Origin: CAYZPE01 sp964626625
Lineage (GTDB): Bacteria > Patescibacteriota > Minisyncoccia > Phycocordibacterales > CAYZPE01
Length of the DNA: 43,220 nucleotides
Assembly: GCA_964626625.1 (NCBI GenBank)
Contig: CAZVFV010000001.1
Span: 1 to 43,220 of the forward strand
Direction of reading: 5' to 3'
The position numbers and the translations under genes were made by a program. Below, in pieces: positions 31,241-38,202 of this stretch (within the stretch, counting starts at the first letter, position 1; each line of letters opens with the position of its first letter). The notes beneath the pieces are model-generated. The model did not search any database and was not told the DNA's origin. It saw only the letters and a list, made by a program, of their open reading frames with translations.

Positions 31241-31268
31241 ATATTATCACAGATTTACAAAAAGTCAA
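31241..31268 (-). promoter_or_regulatory. promoter of the divergent Nudix gene
   Basis: Minus strand: TTGACT (31268-31263), 16-nt spacer, TAATAT (31246-31241). The -35 overlaps the end of an inverted-repeat hairpin. Confidence 0.6.
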
Positions 31269-31316
31269 TCCCGTTAGAAGTCACAGTCTCTTACGAAACT
31301 TGCCTCTAACGGGATT
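31267..31316 (-). terminator. CCCGTTAGA inverted-repeat hairpin, terminator of the 77-aa gene
   Basis: AATCCCGTTAGA (31267-31278) and TCTAACGGGATT (31305-31316) form a 12-bp stem 7 nt after the stop of the 77-residue gene, followed on the minus strand by GACTTTTTG. The arms share CCCGTTAGA with the terminal repeats of the GIY-YIG element. Confidence 0.6.
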
Positions 31317-31323
31317 ATTTTCT

Positions 31324-31557
31324 TCAAACCACTGAGATATCATCAGGAAGCTCGATCTGCACAAATTCTGTAAGTGACACTCTTTCAAACTTAAGACCCA
31401 AACATTCAAAACAGTTCTTTTCTCCAGCTCGGGTGGTGAGATCTTTTCTATACAAAATCCCCTTCCACCAAAACAGACTTCCATCAGGAAGATTCAGAAA
31501 ACAAACTTCAGCCACCTTAACCTTCTGAGGTTTATCGGGAACCATTAAGAAAGGCAT
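31324..31557 (-). CDS. small orphan protein, hypothetical (77 aa)
   Basis: Near-perfect Shine-Dalgarno AAGGAGG lies 5 nt before the ATG. The product has alternating hydrophobic residues (VKVAEVCFLNL, GSLFWWKGILYRK) and ends in acidic, hydrophobic LPDDISVV. It looks like a small beta-rich domain; three cysteines include one CxxxC-spaced pair near residues 49-52 (CFEC). No family recognised. An overlapping frame (31281-31484) lacks a ribosome site and is ignored. It lies just after rnhB on the same strand, possibly with a weak promoter (TTGAAT near 31610). Confidence 0.65.
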   Translation of the reverse strand: MPFLMVPDKPQKVKVAEVCFLNLPDGSLFWWKGILYRKDLTTRAGEKNCFECLGLKFERVSLTEFVQIELPDDISVV

Positions 31558-31613
31558 GGTGCCTCCTTTCTAAAAGAGTACTTTCTATATGTAAGAATAC
31601 ACCGATTATTCAA

Positions 31614-32225
31614 TCACTTCAAATTAAAATTTTTCAAAAAAGAAGCCCGATGAAACGGAGATGTGCCGTATTTTTTCAAAGCTTGCCTGTGAATTTTTGT
31701 TCCATAGCCTTTATGAACATCAAACATATATTTTGGAAAAAGTTTTGCCTTACGAACCATGTATTTATCTCTTATAACTTTCGCCATAATTGAGGCACAA
31801 CCAATAACAGGTTCTTTCATATCCCCTTTTATAATTGTTTTTTGAAACATAAACTCACCAGACGCTTTTAAAGATCCATCCAAAAGTATGAGAGTTTTTT
31901 TAGGATTAAGACCTAGTTGACCAAGACACTTCTTAATACCAAGTTTAATTGCATATGAAATCCCTTTTGTATCAATAATAGAATTACTTACGAGAACCAC
32001 TTTATACTGAACCCTTCCTTCTTTATGTATTGTGCGAATTTTTGTAAACCAAAGTTCACGATTCTTTTCACTCAGCTTTTTTGAATCCATTACTTTTATA
32101 AAAAACTTGCGATCAAAATTGACTGGAATACAAAACGCCCCCACAGCAACAGGTCCTGCTAAAGGCCCCCTGCCCGCTTCATCGATACCGACAATATGAG
32201 TTATGTATGGAGGAAATTTTCTCAC
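31614..32225 (-). CDS. rnhB: ribonuclease HII
   Basis: Removes RNA from RNA-DNA hybrids and misinserted ribonucleotides. From the GTG start chosen here, the active site HIVGIDEAGRGPLAGPV puts the catalytic D15 and E16 early. LILLDGSLK supplies a third acid, and a C-terminal DVHKGYGTKIHR motif follows. The GTG at 32225 is preferred to an ATG at 32309 because TATAAT lies exactly 6 nt upstream and the longer version would run into the dnaE start. The resulting 203 residues is typical. It is divergent from dnaE. Confidence 0.92.
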   Translation of the reverse strand: MRKFPPYITHIVGIDEAGRGPLAGPVAVGAFCIPVNFDRKFFIKVMDSKKLSEKNRELWFTKIRTIHKEGRVQYKVVLVSNSIIDTKGISYAIKLGIKKCLGQLGLNPKKTLILLDGSLKASGEFMFQKTIIKGDMKEPVIGCASIMAKVIRDKYMVRKAKLFPKYMFDVHKGYGTKIHRQALKKYGTSPFHRASFLKNFNLK

Positions 32226-32231
32226 GTAGAT

Positions 32232-32237
32232 ATTATA
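32232..32237 (-). promoter_or_regulatory. rnhB -10 element, leaderless GTG start
   Basis: TATAAT on the minus strand, 6 nt before GTG at 32225; -35 poorly matched. Confidence 0.55.
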
Positions 32238-32252
32238 GCTTATAGGAAAATA

Positions 32253-32282
32253 TTGGGATCTTAACTTAAAATCAAGTAAACT
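32253..32282 (+). promoter_or_regulatory. dnaE promoter, leaderless
   Basis: TTGGGA (32253-32258), 18-nt spacer, TAAACT (32277-32282), then 6 nt and ATG at 32289. The rnhB -10 lies 16 bp away on the other strand. Confidence 0.55.
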
Positions 32283-32288
32283 TATCTG

Positions 32289-35200
32289 ATGTCGAGCAAA
32301 TTCATCCACTTACATACCCACTCCCACTATTCCCTTCTTCAGGCATTACCTAAAATTCCCGAGCTCATAGAAGAAGCAAAGAAAAACAATATGTCCGCTC
32401 TTGCTCTTACTGACAATGGAAATCTCTATGGAGCAATCGAATTTTATAAATCCTGCAAAAAAGCTGACATCAAACCTATTATTGGTATTGATGCATACGT
32501 CTCAGCGCGAACACGTAACGACAAAGAACACGGACTTGATAGCTCTCAAACCCGCCTTGTACTCCTCGCAAAAGATATTATTGGATATAAAAACCTTATC
32601 AAGCTTGTTACTCATTCTTATCTTGAAGGTTTTTACTACAAACCTCGTATCGATAAAGAACTTATAGAAAAACATCACGAAGGACTTATTTGCATATCAC
32701 CTTCTTTTGGTGGAAGTATTGCCCTTGCTTGCGCTCAAGAAGATTTTGAAAAAGCTAAAGAATTAATTTCGTGGCATAAAAAAGTATATGGCGAAGAAAA
32801 TTTCTTTATTGAAATAACTCACCATCCAGAAGTTGAAGGTCATGAAGTAAAAATGGAAGCTCTAAAAAAAATTGCAAAAGAAACAAACACTCCTCTTGTA
32901 GCTGCGCAAGATGTCTATTATTTAAAACCGGAAGACCATAGGGCTCGTGAAGTTATGGTTGCAATTCAAAGCGGGACTTCAGTTGGTGAAAATGAAGGAA
33001 GTTTCAATGGCGCCCAAGAAAACTTCTCTTTTATATCAAGCGAAAAAGCAGAGAAACTATTCAAGAAAGAACCTGAAGCACTCGAAAATACTCTCAAAAT
33101 TGCTGATATGTGCAACCTTGAACTCAAGCTTGGGTCATGGGTATTTCCTGATTACAAAATTCCCGAAGGAAGAAGTTATGACGATGAATTGAGAGATCTT
33201 GCATATAAAGGAATAGAAAAACACGAATTAACTGAAACCCCAGAATTAAAAGAACGCCTCGAATACGAACTTAAGGTTATTAAAGACAAAGGTTATGCTC
33301 CGTACTTCCTTACTGTAGGAGACCTCCTTAAACATGCTCACGAAAAAGAAATCCTCACTACTATTAGAGGTTCGGTTGCAGGATCACTCACCACCTACCT
33401 TGCAGGTATTACAAACGTAAACCCGCTCGAGTATAAACTGCCTTTTGAACGATTCTTAAATCCTGAACGTCCTTCTGCTCCCGATATTGATATGGATTAC
33501 GCCGATAATCGTCGAGATGAAATGCTTCAGTATGCCAAAGAAAAATATGGAGAAGATAAAGTAGCTCAGATAGGTACATTCGGTACGATGATGGCACGAG
33601 GCGCTGTGCGTGACGTTGCTCGTGCTCTTGGATATTCCTACGGCACAGGTGACAGAATTTCAAAACTGATTCCTATGGGCTCCCAAGGTTTCCCGATGAC
33701 AATCAAAAAGGCTCTCGAGATAGAACCTGAGCTCAAGAAGATGTACAAAAGTGACGCGGATACAAAATCAATCCTTGATATGGCACAGAAGATTGAGGGA
33801 TGCGCTCGACACATTTCTGTTCATGCTGCGGGTGTGGTTATTTCTCCTACCCCGCTTACTGATTTTGTACCACTCCAGCTTGATCCAAAAGGTGGCAAAA
33901 TAATTACCCAGTTTGATATGCACTCCGTTGAAGATGCTGGTCTTTTGAAATTCGACTTCCTTGGTATTAAAAACCTAGCAATCCTAGCTGATGCTGTGAA
34001 GTTAGTAAAAAAAATCCGTGGAGTAGATGTTGATATAGAAAATGTTCCGATTGAAGATACAAAAACATTTGAAATGCTTGCTAAAGGAGAAACTGTCGGA
34101 CTCTTCCAATTGAACGGTGCTGGTATGACTCGATACCTCAAAGAACTTCAGCCAAGCACCATTCATGATATTAACGCCATGGTTGCTCTCTATCGACCAG
34201 GACCTATGGAATCTATTCCTCAATATATCGAACGTAAACACGACAACTCAAAGGTCCGCTATCTTGATCCGCGTATGAAAGACATTCTTGATCGATCATG
34301 GGGTGTTATCACCTATCAGGACGACGTTATGATGATCGCTATTAAACTTGCCGGATACTCTTGGCTTGAAGCGGACAAACTCCGAAAAGCGATGGGTAAG
34401 AAAATTCCAAAAGAAATGGAAGAGCAAAAAGGAAAACTCCGAGATGGTTTACTTAAAAACGGTATGTCTGAGAAAAAAGCAGACCAGCTCTGGAAACTCA
34501 TCGAACCATTCGCCGCTTATGGATTCAACAAAGCGCATGCAGCGAGCTATGGTCGTGTGGCGTACCAGACTGCTTATATGAAAGCGAATTTCCCTGTGAT
34601 CTATATGTCAGCTGTCCTTACTGCTGATTCTGGAGATGTAGAGGAAATTTCAAAAATTGTAAGTGAATGTAAACGTATGGGTATTCCTGTTCTTCCACCA
34701 GATATCAATGAAAGTTTTGGGGGTTTTACAGTCGTGACTGATTCAAAAAAAGGAGAATCTATTCGTTTTGGCCTCTTTACTGTTAAAAACTTTGGTGAAG
34801 GTATTGGAACAAGTATCATTGAAGAAAGAAAGAACGGAGGAAAATTTATTTCAATCGCTAATTTCCTTGAAAGAATCAAAGATAGAAATTTAAATAAAAA
34901 ATCTCTTGAATCTCTTATTAAGTGTGGAGCAATGGACGAACTTGGAGAAAGAGGACTTCTTTTGGCAAATCTCGAAAACTTACTTGGACATAACAAAGAA
35001 AAACAAAATGCTCCTGACCATCAAGCTTCCCTCTTTGGTCTTATGGAAGACACTTCAACAATACCTGGACTCAAACTCCAACCTGCCGCTGACGCAACCA
35101 TGGATGCAAAACTTTTTTGGGAAAAAGAACTTCTTGGTTTATATATTTCTGGACACCCTCTTGATAAATTTAAAGAAAAACTTGAAAAGCAAGAAATGAC

Positions 35201-35477
35201 GATAGCAAAAGCCCGAGAAACTGCACAGGAAAACTCAACTATTATTCTCGGTGGAATCATAGAAGAAGCAAAACCTATTATTACAAAAAAGGGCGATCAT
35301 ATGATGTTTCTTAAAATCGCTGATTTAACAGGAGATATTGAAGCTGTGGTTTTTCCAAAAACATATGCGGAATTTAAAGATATTCTCGTACAGGAACAAT
35401 GTGTGGCCATTAAAGGAAAGTTTTCCAAAAGAAATGACGAGCTGAGTATTATTATTGATAAAGTTAAGAAGCTTTAA
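32289..35477 (+). CDS. dnaE: DNA polymerase III subunit alpha
   Basis: Replicative polymerase of the C family. N-terminal PHP domain (HLHTHSHYS at residues 7-15), then the catalytic palm with APDIDMDYADNRRDEML near 397-413 (the two aspartates that bind metal) and a third acid region further on. FAAYGFNKAHAASYGRVAYQTAYMKANFP marks the fingers/palm end near 738-766. A helix-hairpin-helix region follows, then a C-terminal OB fold (about 980-1062). Length (1062) is normal to slightly short. It stands alone; the stop is followed by TAAGCTT micro-repeats and a bidirectional terminator. Confidence 0.97.
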   Translation: MSSKFIHLHTHSHYSLLQALPKIPELIEEAKKNNMSALALTDNGNLYGAIEFYKSCKKADIKPIIGIDAYVSARTRNDKEHGLDSSQTRLVLLAKDIIGYKNLIKLVTHSYLEGFYYKPRIDKELIEKHHEGLICISPSFGGSIALACAQEDFEKAKELISWHKKVYGEENFFIEITHHPEVEGHEVKMEALKKIAKETNTPLVAAQDVYYLKPEDHRAREVMVAIQSGTSVGENEGSFNGAQENFSFISSEKAEKLFKKEPEALENTLKIADMCNLELKLGSWVFPDYKIPEGRSYDDELRDLAYKGIEKHELTETPELKERLEYELKVIKDKGYAPYFLTVGDLLKHAHEKEILTTIRGSVAGSLTTYLAGITNVNPLEYKLPFERFLNPERPSAPDIDMDYADNRRDEMLQYAKEKYGEDKVAQIGTFGTMMARGAVRDVARALGYSYGTGDRISKLIPMGSQGFPMTIKKALEIEPELKKMYKSDADTKSILDMAQKIEGCARHISVHAAGVVISPTPLTDFVPLQLDPKGGKIITQFDMHSVEDAGLLKFDFLGIKNLAILADAVKLVKKIRGVDVDIENVPIEDTKTFEMLAKGETVGLFQLNGAGMTRYLKELQPSTIHDINAMVALYRPGPMESIPQYIERKHDNSKVRYLDPRMKDILDRSWGVITYQDDVMMIAIKLAGYSWLEADKLRKAMGKKIPKEMEEQKGKLRDGLLKNGMSEKKADQLWKLIEPFAAYGFNKAHAASYGRVAYQTAYMKANFPVIYMSAVLTADSGDVEEISKIVSECKRMGIPVLPPDINESFGGFTVVTDSKKGESIRFGLFTVKNFGEGIGTSIIEERKNGGKFISIANFLERIKDRNLNKKSLESLIKCGAMDELGERGLLLANLENLLGHNKEKQNAPDHQASLFGLMEDTSTIPGLKLQPAADATMDAKLFWEKELLGLYISGHPLDKFKEKLEKQEMTIAKARETAQENSTIILGGIIEEAKPIITKKGDHMMFLKIADLTGDIEAVVFPKTYAEFKDILVQEQCVAIKGKFSKRNDELSIIIDKVKKL

Positions 35478-35536
35478 GCTTTAAGCTTTAAGCTATAAGC
35501 CAGAAGGTAGAATACAGAAATTAGAATTTAGATAAC
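35468..35536. repeat. TTTAAGC tandem and TAGAAATT micro-repeat spacer
   Basis: Tandem AGCTTTA units overlap and follow the dnaE stop, then ATACAGAAATTAGAATTTAG-like words. This is the clearest example of the micro-repeat families scattered through spacers here. Confidence 0.5.
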
Positions 35537-35538
35537 AA

Positions 35539-35573
35539 AAAAGCCGAAGTGCGCTCCGCGCACTTCGGCTTTT
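35539..35573. terminator. bidirectional terminator between dnaE and the 172-aa gene
   Basis: A 16-bp perfect GC-rich stem (35539-35554 with 35558-35573) with A/T tracts at both ends lies between converging genes. Confidence 0.85.
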
Positions 35574-35580
35574 GATCTAC

Positions 35581-36099
35581 TTATTTTTTTGCATATCGAA
35601 TTTCTTTTGGATCCTCACATATTAAGGAGTTGAACTTGCCCACAATCCGAGCAACCCTAAGGATCTTTTTCGAATCAAACTTGTTGTGTGCCAACATAAG
35701 CAACAACCCTTCAAATATGTGTTTTGATCGCGAAAAAACATATCTATCAAAAATATCTAATGAGTCATGCGCATTCTGAACAGAACGTAAAAGAATCGGC
35801 AGGAGAGAAATGCAGAAATCCGCCTTACGAGAAGTAAAACTTTTTTCAAGCTTACAAAACCTGTCATCCACAAAAAGAACAACGTCTTGAACGCTTGCCT
35901 CCAGCAAAAGACTTTTACGTAAACGGCGTATCTTAGGTGCAGAAACACTTCTTACCAAAGTAAGTGCTTCTTCTGGAATAGCATCAAAAATATCACGAAT
36001 CCCTTCATGAGCGTCAAAATCTGACGGCCCGTCCATTTTTAGAAGACCTTTGGGGCCAGAACCATGTTTAATCAGAGGACCATTGTGTGATATCGCCAT
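35581..36099 (-). CDS. orphan protein, hypothetical (172 aa)
   Basis: Clear gene signals: promoter TTGTGG-N17-TAATAT (36136-36164), Shine-Dalgarno AGGAG 8 nt before ATG, and terminator. The product is soluble and largely alpha-helical: a glycine-rich N-terminus (HGSGPKGLLKMDGPSDFD) then repeated hydrophobic/basic helices such as KIRRLRKSLLLEASVQDVV and ILLRSVQNAHDSLDIF. It has no membrane segment, signal peptide or motif that I recognise. It belongs to the Shine-Dalgarno class with the 63-, 64- and 77-residue orphans. Function unknown. Confidence 0.7.
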   Translation of the reverse strand: MAISHNGPLIKHGSGPKGLLKMDGPSDFDAHEGIRDIFDAIPEEALTLVRSVSAPKIRRLRKSLLLEASVQDVVLFVDDRFCKLEKSFTSRKADFCISLLPILLRSVQNAHDSLDIFDRYVFSRSKHIFEGLLLMLAHNKFDSKKILRVARIVGKFNSLICEDPKEIRYAKK

Positions 36100-36135
36100 T
36101 GTATAGCTCCTAAAAAAGGTTCAATTCTGTTTCTG

Positions 36136-36164
36136 ATATTAACTCTTTATCTTTTGCTCCACAA
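36136..36164 (-). promoter_or_regulatory. promoter of the 172-aa gene, overlapping the thrS promoter
   Basis: Minus strand: TTGTGG (36164-36159), 17-nt spacer, TAATAT (36141-36136). Its -35 overlaps the thrS -35 by one base. Confidence 0.6.
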
Positions 36165-36182
36165 GCGTAAACTTGCTATTAT
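36154..36182 (+). promoter_or_regulatory. thrS promoter, leaderless
   Basis: TTGCTC (36154-36159), 17-nt spacer with TG one base before the hexamer, TATTAT (36177-36182), then 6 nt and ATG at 36189. Confidence 0.65.
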
Positions 36183-36188
36183 TTTCCA

Positions 36189-37985
36189 ATGCAACATAGC
36201 GAACAATTAGCTCACAAAAGACACTCTTTAGCACACCTTTTAGCTGCTGCGGTTTTAAAATTTCACCCTGATGCAAATCCTACCCTTGGCCCTGCAGTAG
36301 ATAATGGTTTTTATTATGACTTCGAATTTAAAACTCCTATTTCTGAAAAAGATCTTCCTAAAATAGAAAAAGAAATGCGAAAGATTTTGAAAACATGGAC
36401 TGCGTTTACACACGAAGAGGTTTCTCCGATACAAGCACGAGAAGTATATAAAAATAATCCCTACAAACTAGAGTTAATAAACGAAATTGAGGGTAAGGGC
36501 GAAAAAATAACCCTATATCATTCTGGACCTAAAAGCTCACAGCCTACCTCCTCGGCAGACGGGTCAAAAGCTGAAAGCTCTTTTACTGATTTGTGTCGTG
36601 GTGGACATGTTGAAAATCCAAGTAAAGACATCAACCCAGAATCATTTAAGCTTTCTCATATAGCTGGAGCATACTGGCGTGGAGATGAAAAAAATACCAT
36701 GCTTACTCGTATTTACGGTCTTGCTTTTGATACCAAAGAAGAACTCGAAACATACGTAACTCAAATTGAAGAAGCTAAAAAAAGAGATCATCGTAAACTA
36801 GGAAAAGAACTTCAGCTTTACACTATTATTGATGAAATAGGACCTGGACTTCCTTTATTTTATCCAAAAGGAGCAATCCTAAGACGAATTGTTGAAAATT
36901 ATATTATCGATGAACAAGAAAAACGTGGTTATCAGCCAATTTGGATTCCGCATATTACCAAAGGAAAACTATATGAAATCTCAGGACATCTTGATAAGTA
37001 TGACGCCATGTACAGCCCAATGGTTGTAGATAAGGAAAACTATTATTTAAAGCCGATGAATTGTCCGCATTTCATGATGCTTTATAAAACACTTCCACAC
37101 TCATACAAAGAACTTCCTCTTCGATATACATGCACTACAACAAACTATAGATACGAAAAATCTGGTGAACTCTCTGGTCTCACTCGAGTAAGATCTCTTA
37201 CACAAGACGACTGTCATGTTTTTGCAACAAAAGAAACGATTGAATCAGAAATAGACCTTATGCTTGAAATGATAAAAGATGTCTATGCAAGTTTTGGTTT
37301 TAATGAATTTTATGTTCGCGTGTCGCTTCGTGATTCAAAAAACAAAGACAAGTACATTGGCAGTGATGAAGTTTGGGAAACTGCAGAGAATGCCTTAAGG
37401 AGCGTTGTAAAAAAGACAGGTTGGAAATACGAAGAAGCTGAAGATGAGGCTGCTTTTTATGGCCCTAAGCTCGACTTTATGATGAAAGATGTTTTAGGTC
37501 GCGAATGGCAACTCTCTACAATACAACTAGACTTTAATCTTCCTGAACGATTTGAACTTGAATACACAGACAGTGAAGGAAAAAAGGTTCGTCCAATCGT
37601 AATCCATCGTGCAATTCTAGGATCAACAGAACGCTTCCTCGGTATTCTTATTGAACACACTGCTGGTAATTTCCCTCTGTGGCTTTCACCTGTGCAGATT
37701 AAAATTCTCCCTATTTCTGAAAACCACCTTGAATTTGCAAAAGAAATATCTAAAAAACTTAAAGATGCGGGCATACGAGCAGAGCTTGATAATTCTGACA
37801 ATGGTCTTGGTAAAAAAGTTAGAAATGCAAAGGTAGAAAAAGTTCCGTACTTCCTTGTTGTTGGTGATAAAGAAATTGAATCAAAACAAATTTCTCTTGA
37901 GAATAGAGATGGCAAACCTACACAAACACTTAAACCAGATGAACTCCTCGAAAAATTAAGTATAGAAATCAGAGACAAGAAATAA
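36189..37985 (+). CDS. thrS: threonyl-tRNA synthetase, without TGS domain
   Basis: Class II synthetase charging tRNA-Thr. It begins directly with the editing domain (RHSLAHLLA, H12 and H16; CRGGH at 136-140), so the usual N-terminal TGS domain is absent. The catalytic core has KPMNCPHFMMLYK (zinc cysteine), RVRSLTQDDCHVF and IHRAILGSTERFLGILIEH (motif 3). A C-terminal anticodon-binding domain occupies about 505-598. Residues 114-131, between the editing strands, are a serine-rich insertion not present in typical ThrRS and encoded by spacer-like micro-repeat DNA. Confidence 0.96.
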   Translation: MQHSEQLAHKRHSLAHLLAAAVLKFHPDANPTLGPAVDNGFYYDFEFKTPISEKDLPKIEKEMRKILKTWTAFTHEEVSPIQAREVYKNNPYKLELINEIEGKGEKITLYHSGPKSSQPTSSADGSKAESSFTDLCRGGHVENPSKDINPESFKLSHIAGAYWRGDEKNTMLTRIYGLAFDTKEELETYVTQIEEAKKRDHRKLGKELQLYTIIDEIGPGLPLFYPKGAILRRIVENYIIDEQEKRGYQPIWIPHITKGKLYEISGHLDKYDAMYSPMVVDKENYYLKPMNCPHFMMLYKTLPHSYKELPLRYTCTTTNYRYEKSGELSGLTRVRSLTQDDCHVFATKETIESEIDLMLEMIKDVYASFGFNEFYVRVSLRDSKNKDKYIGSDEVWETAENALRSVVKKTGWKYEEAEDEAAFYGPKLDFMMKDVLGREWQLSTIQLDFNLPERFELEYTDSEGKKVRPIVIHRAILGSTERFLGILIEHTAGNFPLWLSPVQIKILPISENHLEFAKEISKKLKDAGIRAELDNSDNGLGKKVRNAKVEKVPYFLVVGDKEIESKQISLENRDGKPTQTLKPDELLEKLSIEIRDKK

Positions 37986-37996
37986 TTTCTACATAC

Positions 37997-38030
37997 AAAA
38001 ACCGCGCACCTGTACAGGTGCGCGGTTTTT
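37997..38030 (+). terminator. thrS terminator, 34-nt perfect palindrome
   Basis: Arms of 17 nt with core ACCGCGCACC/GGTGCGCGGT and A/T ends; 11 nt after the stop. Confidence 0.88.
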
Positions 38031-38070
38031 GTATTAAAAGCATTACAAAATTATCTACTTTCAACAATTC

Positions 38071-38093
38071 AATACTATACATCGTATAGTATT
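38071..38093. terminator. second, AT-rich terminator between thrS and gyrB
   Basis: AATACTATAC-ATC-GTATAGTATT followed by TTTTTATT on the plus strand. Between 38094 and 38202 there is no gene; it is the 3' untranslated region of gyrB. Confidence 0.65.
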
Positions 38094-38202
38094 TTTTATT
38101 TAGACCTATTTACTATTTTGAGTAGAATTTCTTTATGCGTGCTCTCCTGCTTTACTGACAAATGTGCATTTTTTTATTTTCTCTTTTTCATCTTTACTCT
38201 CT

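Noticed and set aside
31281..31484. Minus-strand ORF overlapping the 77-aa gene
   Set aside because: The overlapping frame with AAGGAGG is clearly better; this one runs into the terminator hairpin.
32226..32309. Longer ATG start for rnhB
   Set aside because: It would overlap the dnaE start and both promoters; the extra residues do not look like RNase HII, and a TATAAT sits 6 nt before the internal GTG.
37457..37978. Minus-strand ORF of 173 codons inside thrS
   Set aside because: Antisense to the well-supported thrS catalytic and anticodon domains, no start signals.
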